Shown here: in pieces, positions 34,481-41,665 of the stretch
Layout of the letters: every line of letters begins with the position of its first letter
How positions within the stretch are numbered: the stretch's first letter is position 1
Assembly: GCA_011192155.1 (NCBI GenBank)
Contig: DUEK01000030.1
Span: 1-47,552 of the forward strand
Source of the DNA: Thermoflexia bacterium
GTDB lineage: Bacteria > Chloroflexota > Anaerolineae > B4-G1
Length of the DNA stretch: 47,552 nucleotides
Direction: 5' to 3'
Made by a program: the position numbers and the translations under genes
The notes under the pieces: generated by a model
Told to the model about the DNA's origin: nothing
Database searches by the model: none
Seen by the model: only the letters and a program-made list of their open reading frames with translations

Positions 34481-34504
34481 GGGCCGTGAGTTGCCCCACG
34501 GCCC
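34481..34504 (-). terminator. Hairpin after the LysM lipoprotein gene
   Basis: GGGCCGTG (34481-34488) and CACGGCCC (34497-34504) form an 8-bp stem just after the LysM stop and before the methyltransferase start; on the minus strand TTTGC follows. Weak terminator. Confidence 0.5.
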
Positions 34505-34535
34505 TCAGCTTGTACGAATTTTCCACCGACGCAGT

Positions 34536-35225
34536 TTAGTGCGACGGGATGCTCAATACCTGACCAACATAGATGCTGGAAGGATTAGCGATGCCATTGT
34601 ATTGCGCCAAGTACAGATAGCTCAGGTTATAGCGCAGCGCGATGCGGAACAGATTGTCGCCGGGCTGTACTGTGTACTTGGTCGCGCCGGCCGAGGGCGC
34701 GGGCGGTTGAACGCCCTGGGAGGAGATGGTCAACTTTTGCCCAACATAGATCAGGGCCGGGTTGGCGATACCGTTGGCGTTGGCGACTGCATCCACCGAG
34801 ACGCCGTAGCGCAGTGCAATGCGAAACAAGTTCTCGCCTCGCTGAACCACGTGCGTCACCTGGCCGGAAGGGGGAGGCGGTGAGGTCGGCGCGGGGGAGG
34901 CGGCTGCCGACGCGGTGGGCGCCGGCGCCGGGGTCTCTGCGATGCCGGGGGTCGGCGTGGGTGGCGGGGCAGGAGTGTCGGTCGCCGGAGCTTCTTCCGG
35001 TTCCTCATTTTCTCCCCCTTGAGCCGCCTGTGTCGCCGCAGCAGAATTCGCCGCGGCCGTGGCTGCCATATCTATTGGATTAGGCGTCTGCTCCTCTGAT
35101 GGAGCGACCTGCGCGCCGCCGGCAGGAGTCGGCGTCACGTCAGGAGCTGCCTCTCTGTAACAGCCGGTCACCAAACTCAACACGGCCAACATACCCAGAA
35201 ACAATAGAAAGCGGGGTTTATTCAT
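34536..35225 (-). CDS. Lipoprotein with two LysM domains
   Basis: 229-residue secreted lipoprotein: signal peptide MNKPRFLLFLGMLAVLSLVTGC with the lipidation Cys, a long Pro/Ala/Thr/Glu-rich spacer (residues ~25-130), then two LysM peptidoglycan/chitin-binding modules (HVVQRGENLFRIALRYGVSVDAVANANGI and YTVQPGDNLFRIALRYNLSYLYLAQYNGI). Start ATG 35225 follows AAAGGAGG; the upstream open frame contains a short tandem duplication of GACAAACTGCCA and is not coding. A promoter lies at 35291-35319. Confidence 0.9.
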   Translation of the reverse strand: MNKPRFLLFLGMLAVLSLVTGCYREAAPDVTPTPAGGAQVAPSEEQTPNPIDMAATAAANSAAATQAAQGGENEEPEEAPATDTPAPPPTPTPGIAETPAPAPTASAAASPAPTSPPPPSGQVTHVVQRGENLFRIALRYGVSVDAVANANGIANPALIYVGQKLTISSQGVQPPAPSAGATKYTVQPGDNLFRIALRYNLSYLYLAQYNGIANPSSIYVGQVLSIPSH

Positions 35226-35290
35226 TAGGCTTGCCTCCTTTTTGTGTGCCTCACCGGACAAACTGCCAGACAAACTGCCAGATACTTTGC

Positions 35291-35319
35291 ATAGTACCAC
35301 AATAGCACGGTGGCGTCAA
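35291..35319 (-). promoter_or_regulatory. Promoter of the LysM lipoprotein gene
   Basis: TTGACG (35319-35314) and TACTAT (35296-35291), 17-base spacer, minus strand. MITE C's target duplication begins only three bases upstream of the -35 box. Confidence 0.6.
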
Positions 35320-35330
35320 GCGGTAAAAAT

Positions 35331-35471
35331 TGGTGATTACCCACATGTTCAAATGTGACTGCATTGATCCTGTTTTCTTTCACCGCAGAGGCCGCAAAGC
35401 ACGCAGAGAAAGCCTTTTTGACTATCTCTGCGACCTCTGCGCGCTCAGCGGTGAGATGTGGGTAATCACCA
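35331..35471. mobile_element. MITE family C (141 bp)
   Basis: Exact 16-bp terminal inverted repeats TGGTGATTACCCACAT (35331-35346) and ATGTGGGTAATCACCA (35456-35471). The inside holds CACCGCAGAGG... and CTCTGCG... arms that also pair. Flanking direct repeat GGTAAAAA(T/G) at 35322-35330 and 35472-35480 (8 of 9 bases) is a likely target duplication. Confidence 0.8.
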
Positions 35472-35493
35472 GGTAAAAAGTCCCGCTACGTCG

Positions 35494-36819
35494 TCAGTCG
35501 CGAACCTCGGTCTTTTCTACACACGTGATGGACTGCTGCTCCAACTCTGCCAGCACCGGCTCGTAAATCTCCGGCAGCACCGGAATGTGGACGCCGGTCA
35601 GGGTGATCTCCCCCTCCAGGATCATTCGAGTGCCGATGGCGGCCGGCAACCCCACCGTGCGCGCCATCGCAGTTTTCCCGCCGGGGTCGCCGGTGGCGAT
35701 CAGCGTCGAACTGATGCGCTCCTCACGATCCGGGTATACGGCGACGAACTCGTGTACCAAGACCACCAGGTCGCGCTCGCCCTCGCGGTAGTTCATTTTG
35801 ACCAACATCTGATCGGCCAGCACGTCCAGCAGTGTGTTTTTATCTGAGACGGGCGCGTCCTCCAGCAGCCCCAGCCACTCCAGCGTCATCATCACCCCAG
35901 AGGTGGGAGAGAGATTGAGGAAAGCGGCCAGGCCGGCTTTGAGATCGTCGGTGCCCGCTTTGCCGATCAGTTCCGCCATCACTTGGCGAAAGGTCTTGCC
36001 GGGCAGATCGGGGCGCTCCTCCAGCCCAAAGTAACCCAGTTGGTTCAACTTTTGCAACACGTCGCACCAGCCCAGGTTGCGCAGCGTGCCCCGGTACATT
36101 GTGTCGGTCTCTGGAATACCATAGATCTCAATGTAGGGGAGCGAGTTGCGGTTGGGGTATGCCTCAAAATCGCCTAGCCCCTCGACCCACATCAGATAGT
36201 GGGTGGCAAAGAGACGGGCATTGGGAACTTGGACGACGTGGCCGTTCTCCAGATAACGGGCGTCGTTGCGCCCGGCCAGCACCACGCCGCGCGGGCTCCA
36301 TGAGAATTTGTAACCCAGGGGGTTGTCGTTATCCTCGGGAGCAGGCAGCCCGCCGCAGTAGGAGCGGAACGACTTGATCTCCCCACCGCCAGCATGGACG
36401 TGGTCAATGATGCGCTGGGCCGACATGTGATCAATGCCGGGGTCGAGTCCGATCTCGTTGAGCAGGATGACACCGGCTTCCTTAGCATCACCGTCCAGCG
36501 CCCGCATCCCGTCGCTGACGTAGCTGGTCGTGACCAGATGTCTCTTGTGTTTGATGCATTGCTCGGCGATCTGGACGTGGTGGATGTAGGGCAGCAGGCT
36601 GACAGCCAGATCCGCTCCGGCGACCAGTTCGCCCAACGATGCGGCGTCTTTGGCGACGTCGAACTGGACCGCCTTCCCGCGCGGGTGATCCCCGACCAGC
36701 GCCTCGGCCTTGCTGAGCGTGCGACTGGCGACCGTCACCTGAAAGCCTGCTTCGTCGAGCAGGTATTGGACCAGGGGTCCGGCCACCAGGCCGGCCCCGA
36801 AAACAAGTACGTGTTTCAT
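35494..36819 (-). CDS. Saccharopine dehydrogenase (glutamate-forming)
   Basis: 441-residue enzyme of the saccharopine dehydrogenase family, expected to split saccharopine into 2-aminoadipate semialdehyde and glutamate with NAD(P). The N-terminal Rossmann motif (VLVFGAGLVAGPLVQYLLD) and segment NEIGLDPGIDHMSAQRIID match the C-terminal half of eukaryotic AASS. Start ATG 36819 is preceded by GGAGGAAC. It lies two genes after a lysine-ketoglutarate reductase homologue, the first half of the same pathway, which supports the assignment. Confidence 0.88.
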   Translation of the reverse strand: MKHVLVFGAGLVAGPLVQYLLDEAGFQVTVASRTLSKAEALVGDHPRGKAVQFDVAKDAASLGELVAGADLAVSLLPYIHHVQIAEQCIKHKRHLVTTSYVSDGMRALDGDAKEAGVILLNEIGLDPGIDHMSAQRIIDHVHAGGGEIKSFRSYCGGLPAPEDNDNPLGYKFSWSPRGVVLAGRNDARYLENGHVVQVPNARLFATHYLMWVEGLGDFEAYPNRNSLPYIEIYGIPETDTMYRGTLRNLGWCDVLQKLNQLGYFGLEERPDLPGKTFRQVMAELIGKAGTDDLKAGLAAFLNLSPTSGVMMTLEWLGLLEDAPVSDKNTLLDVLADQMLVKMNYREGERDLVVLVHEFVAVYPDREERISSTLIATGDPGGKTAMARTVGLPAAIGTRMILEGEITLTGVHIPVLPEIYEPVLAELEQQSITCVEKTEVRD

Positions 36820-36886
36820 TTGTTCCTCCATTGTAATGGGATTCGTGTTTCTCCGTTTATTGCGCAGGGTGGGCCAGCACTCCTGG

Positions 36887-38341
36887 CTACTGAATCGAGT
36901 TCTCAATCGCGGCGTTTGCCAGGTCGAGCACGGCCGATTGTTCTCCTCCCTTCAAGCCCACCATGTACTGAAAGCCGTCGTATATCCAGAACACTTTGGC
37001 GTCGTCGCAGTTAGCCCCACATTGCGACTCGATAAAGTAGCCTGCGATGCCCCTGGTCAACGTGACCATTTTCGCCCGCTCCGCGTCAAATTCAAAATGC
37101 TGCGTGCTTACCGGTTCATCTGAATCAACCTGCTTACCCGCCAGGCTCCCGTGGTGGCAGGCACCCGCCCCCTGGCAATCTGCGCCGAAATCCAGGCTGA
37201 TGTCGTATTCACCGTCATCGGCCAGATATACGTAGGGGTGGACGGGAGGAAGCCCCTCACCGGTGGGAAATTCAGGCGGCAGCATGGGGGGCACGCCGCT
37301 GAGCACCAGCGCTTGCATGATGGGCTGGAATTCAGGCGGCACTTGACGCGGCATTACTGCTGCCCCTTCTGAAATATCCGGCGCTGGAGGGACGATCACC
37401 TCCATAGAATAGGCGATTTGACCCGGCGCCGCCGACACCACGTCTATGTAATAATCTTGCGCCGAGGGGAATCCGGTCGTCCAACCAGCAGCGTCAATAT
37501 AACCCGAGCTGAGCAGGGAGCCGTCCGCCCCCCAGATGGTCACGATCGTGCTCATCTCCGCCGGCTGGCCCGCCAACGTGGGCGAGAGGTTCAGTGTCAT
37601 CTCCTGCCCGGCAGCGACGGACAACACATAACGGTCTGCCCCGCCGACGTCCAGGCTGCCCTCCGCATGGGCCGATATGGCGCCCGGCGCGAACTGGATG
37701 CGCATCGGCTCAAGATCCGACTGAGCGGCTGCAACGCCGGTATCCTGAACGCAGTTGAGGACGACCGAATAGATCTGTTTTTCCGGCGGGACGTCGCACA
37801 TAAAAATCGGCTGGTCAGCGGGGCACTCGACGTCTTCCGATGGTTCCCATCCCACCAGCAGCCGGCAGATCTTTTTGGCCTGGCGAAAGCCGGTGAGCTC
37901 GCCTGTGGGGCCACCACCGCCGTAACGGAAATCCTCGTACCACCCCTGGGTTTGAATTGTTCTCCTCAAACCGTTCAGGACAACCTGCACGCTCTCGAAA
38001 TCCAGGCCGGTGCCGGTGATCGTGATCTGGCAGCCGGTGCCCGTTTTCTGATTGACGTGATCGTCGAAGGGGGCTTGCGCTATCTCGTAGGGCATACCCA
38101 GTGTCTGCGCCATGCTGTCTGCCAGGCCGCTGCACTCGGCGGCGCTCAACGGCTGAAGCTCGCCCTCCGCCGCCGCCGTTGGCGCGGGCATAGCGGTGGC
38201 CGTCGGGCTAAGGGGGGCATCCGTCGGAGGGATAAGCGTTGGCGCGGTCGTCGGCGCGGATGGCGCTCCGCCGCATCCGGCCAACAATAGAATTAGCAGT
38301 GCCACACCCACCGCGTACCGCAACATCTTTGGAGTAATCAT
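36887..38341 (-). CDS. Lipoprotein of unknown function in the saccharopine operon
   Basis: 484-residue secreted lipoprotein: MLRYAVGVALLILLLAGC signal with lipidation Cys, a Pro/Thr/Ala-rich spacer, then a domain containing several Cys (CSGLADSMAQTLG; CQITITGTGLDF; CRLLVGWEPSEDVECPADQPIFMCDVPPEKQ), a beta-rich middle and a C-terminal part (CQGAGACHHGSLAG...). I do not recognise the family. Start ATG 38341 has GGGAGCAAG upstream, 29 bases after the LKR stop. Position between LKR and SDH suggests cotranscription, but an envelope role in lysine use is only a guess. Confidence 0.82.
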   Translation of the reverse strand: MITPKMLRYAVGVALLILLLAGCGGAPSAPTTAPTLIPPTDAPLSPTATAMPAPTAAAEGELQPLSAAECSGLADSMAQTLGMPYEIAQAPFDDHVNQKTGTGCQITITGTGLDFESVQVVLNGLRRTIQTQGWYEDFRYGGGGPTGELTGFRQAKKICRLLVGWEPSEDVECPADQPIFMCDVPPEKQIYSVVLNCVQDTGVAAAQSDLEPMRIQFAPGAISAHAEGSLDVGGADRYVLSVAAGQEMTLNLSPTLAGQPAEMSTIVTIWGADGSLLSSGYIDAAGWTTGFPSAQDYYIDVVSAAPGQIAYSMEVIVPPAPDISEGAAVMPRQVPPEFQPIMQALVLSGVPPMLPPEFPTGEGLPPVHPYVYLADDGEYDISLDFGADCQGAGACHHGSLAGKQVDSDEPVSTQHFEFDAERAKMVTLTRGIAGYFIESQCGANCDDAKVFWIYDGFQYMVGLKGGEQSAVLDLANAAIENSIQ

Positions 38342-38370
38342 TGACTTGCTCCCTTGATCTCTGCGCGCCA

Positions 38371-39690
38371 CTACTCCAGCCCGCGCACGTACTGCTCCAG
38401 GTAGCCATAGTCGGGCGTCAGTTTGCCCTGATAGACGATCACCGCCCGCTTGATCTCCGGCGGAAGGGCCAGTTCCTCGAAGGGGACCGCATAGTCGGCC
38501 TGGGCGATGGCGGTGACGTAATCCATCAGCACCCCGCTAAAGTATTCCGAGGCGTCGCGGGGCAACTCGCTGGGCAGGATGTCCACGGCCATGATCACTG
38601 GCCCGCGCCCCTCGACTCCGTCAATGGCGCGATCCTCAAAGGGGTCGTAAACAAAGACCGGCTCGCCTGGCTCGGTGCACTTGACCGTGCCCTCGATGGC
38701 CCCCTCGACGTCACAACTGATGTCGCCGATGACGTGCAGGCGCGGCTCGCCTTTTGCGTACAGTTGCCTCAAGTCTGCTTTTGTCACCAACCGGGGGTAC
38801 TTTGTCTCCCAGTAGGTGCAGTTGACCAGCACGCTCAGGTGGGGCAGGTAGGTGTTGAACTTGCCGCGATATTTCTCCGGATGGTCGTAATAATCTTGCA
38901 ATTCGAACTCATCCTCTGGAGAAATAGGCTCCACCGTGTGTTCTTCCTTGAAGACCACTTTGTATACCGCGTTCCTGGCATAGTCGGTGGACTGGGCCAC
39001 AGCGGCGACCTCGTGCGGTTCGATCTCTTGCACCGGCAAGAGTTCGATGATCTCGTTGGCTCCTCGAAAGACGTTTCCGTACCCGGCAAAGCCGCAGATG
39101 AGGGGCGCGATCTGCTCCGGCAATCCCTCCCGCGCGATCCGTTCCCCGACCGCTGACACCGCCACCTCTGCCTCCGCCAGACTGTCATAGTGGCGGGTCT
39201 GGCGCAGGTCAGTGAGCGGGTTGGGGATGCCTTGCCACTCCAATCGCTGCCCCAACGCCCACAACGTGTTTATCATCCCCGCCAGCCCGGCGTGACGCCC
39301 GAAAAATATCAGCCGCCGGCCATGCTCATCGGTCACCTTTTCATAGTCAATCAAGCAACATCTCTGATTCATCAGTTCGGCCAGCATGGGCATATTGTAT
39401 GATTGGCCTTTGATGACGTGGGCGAAAAAGACGTAGGTATGACCTGGGTGAAACAGCCGGGCGGGGATCTCTTTGACGGCAAAAACGACCGGACAGGATG
39501 AGAGATCCTCCTCGATCCGGGCGCCAGCCTGCGTGAACTCTTCCTCGCTGAAGGCGCGGATTTCTGACGGTTGCACGCATACCTCAATTTCGTGCTCTTC
39601 CTGTAGTTGGCGCGCGTGCTGCGGGACGATGGGCGCGCGTCGCTCCCAGATACTCTTATCCTCGCGGCGAATCCCGATACGTGTGCTCAT
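38371..39690 (-). CDS. Lysine-ketoglutarate reductase (LKR domain, AlaDh/PNT fold)
   Basis: 439-residue protein matching the N-terminal LKR half of eukaryotic alpha-aminoadipic semialdehyde synthase. It opens with the signature IGIRREDKSIWERRAPIVPQHARQL, and has the AlaDh/PNT-type segments VVFAVKEIPARLFHPGHTYVFFAHVIKGQ, CCLIDYEKVTDEHGRRLIFFGRHAGLAGM and a Rossmann half. Expected reaction: lysine plus 2-oxoglutarate to saccharopine using NADPH. First gene of a putative operon with a lipoprotein and SDH. A 17-base-spaced promoter and AGGAGGG precede the ATG at 39690. Confidence 0.9.
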   Translation of the reverse strand: MSTRIGIRREDKSIWERRAPIVPQHARQLQEEHEIEVCVQPSEIRAFSEEEFTQAGARIEEDLSSCPVVFAVKEIPARLFHPGHTYVFFAHVIKGQSYNMPMLAELMNQRCCLIDYEKVTDEHGRRLIFFGRHAGLAGMINTLWALGQRLEWQGIPNPLTDLRQTRHYDSLAEAEVAVSAVGERIAREGLPEQIAPLICGFAGYGNVFRGANEIIELLPVQEIEPHEVAAVAQSTDYARNAVYKVVFKEEHTVEPISPEDEFELQDYYDHPEKYRGKFNTYLPHLSVLVNCTYWETKYPRLVTKADLRQLYAKGEPRLHVIGDISCDVEGAIEGTVKCTEPGEPVFVYDPFEDRAIDGVEGRGPVIMAVDILPSELPRDASEYFSGVLMDYVTAIAQADYAVPFEELALPPEIKRAVIVYQGKLTPDYGYLEQYVRGLE

Positions 39691-39723
39691 TTTCCCTCCT
39701 AAATTTTCTCAGCTTTAGGCGTA

Positions 39724-39752
39724 AGTATACGCTCAACCGCATTATTCGGCAA
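39724..39752 (-). promoter_or_regulatory. Promoter of the LKR operon
   Basis: TTGCCG (39752-39747) and TATACT (39729-39724), 17-base spacer, minus strand, 33 bases before the LKR start. It is back to back with the promoter at 39769. Confidence 0.65.
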
Positions 39753-39768
39753 GTTTATCCAGGCCAAC

Positions 39769-39797
39769 TTGACCTCTACCCCTTCCTGCGTTACACT
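39769..39797 (+). promoter_or_regulatory. Promoter of the propeller-like lipoprotein gene
   Basis: TTGACC (39769-39774) and TACACT (39792-39797), 17-base spacer, 36 bases before the ATG at 39834. Confidence 0.55.
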
Positions 39798-39833
39798 TGC
39801 CCCTTACTTGATATCGAAACATTGGAGATTGGG

Positions 39834-41228
39834 ATGCAACGTCAATTTAATGTAAAGTCCTCTCTATTCGTATTCTCTACCCTGACGCTGGGTGTCCTGC
39901 TCACGTGTGCGGGCTGCGCCCCTCTCCCAACTCCCACACCGACCGCCACGCCCACTCCAATCGCCACACCTACCCTCTCGCCAACCGCTTCCCCTACCTC
40001 CACGCCTACTCCCACACTCATTCCCACCGAAACTTTTACTCCCATCCCATCTCCCTCCGACATTTCCACGCCCCCTCCCACACCCGCCCCTCCCACACCT
40101 ATTCCCACAGATATGCCCACCACTCCTCCATCCCCCACCCCTGCTCCCTCCTTCGTCTTTGCTCCTCCGCCCGGGCGCGAGTTCGCCACACTGGACGAGT
40201 TCTGGGCCGGAGCCGCCGAGTGGGTGCTGGAGGCGCACGATGTGGGCTTGCCCGTGGGCGAATCGGACACTGTCTACCGGGGCGGGGGCGAGTTTTGGGC
40301 TTACCTCCACGCCAGCCATCAATCGGCCGGCGTCGTTGATGCGTGCGGCGACCCGGTGCCCTTCCCTGGCTGCGCCACATTATGGAAGAGCCACGATGGC
40401 GGGCTGCGCTTTGCGCCGGAGAACCCTGTCTGCCTCTTCCCGTGCCAGACCTGCCCCTGCGGCCCCAGCGACCACACCCAGCAGCAGCAATACCCGCGCG
40501 TCTTTTTCGATACCGACCGTGCCTATGTTGTCTACGAATGGGGGGCGGGCGCCTATATGCGCACCTCAAGCGATGGCGTCAACTGGTCGGCCGAGACCCA
40601 CGTGCCCGGCAGTGGTCAGTGGCACGCCGAGCCAGGGACGTGCCCTACGGCGGCGTCCATCGGCGAGCACCCTAACATTTATGCCGAGACAGAGTACGGA
40701 GACTGCCTGGTAGGCGCGCCGCCCGGGATCTATGTCGAAGGGGATTTGCTCTACGTCTTTGTCGGCCTGGGGCGAGACCCGGGCCACATGGGCTGTTACG
40801 TGGGGAACAAATACGCCGGAGCGCGAGGGTTGCGCAGGTGCTCGTCAAATCCACTTTTTGGGGCGGAACTGGGCTACGGGCCACCGGATGTGCTGGGGGC
40901 GGAGGCCAATCCTTACTTTGAGTTCCGCACCATCTCCTCGGCCGACGTGGTGCGCGTGGGCGACCATTACTATATGGCCTACGAGGGCGTGCGCGGTCCC
41001 AGCAACCCCACCGTCGTAGATGACCAGTTCGCGCTGGGGTTCGCCCGCAGCGCAGGCTCCGCGATTGATGGCCCGTGGGAAAAGTACCCCGGCAACCCGG
41101 TGATAATGGATCTGGCGAACAACTGGGGCATCGGCCACGGGGATATCGTCATCGTCGGCCCGGCCACCTATCTCTACACGGCCACCTCGACCGCCACGCG
41201 CGGGCGGTACGTGCTGGTACGGCGGTAG
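39834..41228 (+). CDS. Lipoprotein with beta-propeller (glycoside-hydrolase-like) domain
   Basis: 464-residue secreted lipoprotein. Signal peptide ending LLTCAGC, then ~75 residues of Pro/Thr-rich spacer (PTPTPTATPTP) and a ~350-residue domain with repeating Ser/Asp-Gly-x-x-W/F blades (SHDGGLRFAPENP, SSDGVNWSAETHVPG, VVRVGDHYYMAYEGVRG, DGPWEKYPGNPVIM). Such repeats are typical of five-bladed GH43/GH32/GH130-like propellers; the catalytic acids cannot be assigned by eye, so enzyme activity is unproven. Start ATG 39834 follows TTGGAG. Confidence 0.82.
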   Translation: MQRQFNVKSSLFVFSTLTLGVLLTCAGCAPLPTPTPTATPTPIATPTLSPTASPTSTPTPTLIPTETFTPIPSPSDISTPPPTPAPPTPIPTDMPTTPPSPTPAPSFVFAPPPGREFATLDEFWAGAAEWVLEAHDVGLPVGESDTVYRGGGEFWAYLHASHQSAGVVDACGDPVPFPGCATLWKSHDGGLRFAPENPVCLFPCQTCPCGPSDHTQQQQYPRVFFDTDRAYVVYEWGAGAYMRTSSDGVNWSAETHVPGSGQWHAEPGTCPTAASIGEHPNIYAETEYGDCLVGAPPGIYVEGDLLYVFVGLGRDPGHMGCYVGNKYAGARGLRRCSSNPLFGAELGYGPPDVLGAEANPYFEFRTISSADVVRVGDHYYMAYEGVRGPSNPTVVDDQFALGFARSAGSAIDGPWEKYPGNPVIMDLANNWGIGHGDIVIVGPATYLYTATSTATRGRYVLVRR

Positions 41229-41331
41229 CCGGTTTGTCACTGATCAAGTCGTCGTCCGAATAAAATCCCCGGCAACAACGTTAAAGGAGTAAGCGCGCAA
41301 CCCCGGGGACAACCTGTGCGTATTGAGAGCA
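41229..41331 (+). other. Short non-coding gap before MITE B1
   Basis: No gene. It contains CCCCGG (about 41267) and CCGGGG (about 41304) arms around an A/G-rich stretch, possibly a weak hairpin after the lipoprotein gene. Confidence 0.35.
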
Positions 41332-41481
41332 GACTCAGTAGATCCAAATTTCAGACCTCGGAGGTCTCGGAAGGTGACATTGGCAGCAAAATTGCTTAGA
41401 TTGCGCCCGTTTTTACCGGCAAAGGCGCTCTCGAGAGACCTCCGAGGTCTTGTTGTCGTAACATTTTGGATCTACTGAGTC
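41332..41481. mobile_element. MITE family B, copy 1 (150 bp)
   Basis: Terminal inverted repeats GACTCAGTAGATCCAAA and TTTGGATCTACTGAGTC, extendable by two bases on each side, and an inner pair AGACCTCGGAGGTCT / AGACCTCCGAGGTCT. Almost identical to copy 2 at 44083-44231 over its whole length. No coding capacity and no clear target duplication. Confidence 0.88.
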
Positions 41482-41594
41482 TGGTAGGCCCATCCGCTCA
41501 CTTGGGCGGGCTGAGCGCCGGGCTGGCGTGCCTCTATTTCTTCCTACCCTCCGAAATGCCCTACTATCGCTACCGGTCTGACGAGGCGTCTTGA
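41482..41594 (+). pseudogene. Possible C-terminal remnant of a rhomboid-like protein
   Basis: Directly after MITE B1 an open frame reads GPSAHLGGLSAGLACLYFFL, then PSEMPYYRYRSDEAS and a TGA. The AHLGGLxAG string plus hydrophobic helix is the catalytic-His segment of rhomboid proteases. No upstream part with GxSG is present, so this would be a fragment truncated at the MITE side. The call rests on one short motif. Confidence 0.35.
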
Positions 41595-41618
41595 CTATGA
41601 CCATTGGCGTGTTACAAT
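41591..41618 (+). promoter_or_regulatory. Promoter of the radical SAM gene
   Basis: TTGACT (41591-41596) and TACAAT (41613-41618) with 16-base spacer, 47 bases before the ATG. Confidence 0.5.
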
Positions 41619-41665
41619 TCCTCCTGCTCTACACCTACAATACAAGAATTGGAGACTAACACTAT

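Noticed and set aside
41413-41604. Minus-strand frame over MITE B1
   Set aside because: It starts outside and ends inside the element and shows no protein-family features; the plus-strand rhomboid-like reading is more plausible.
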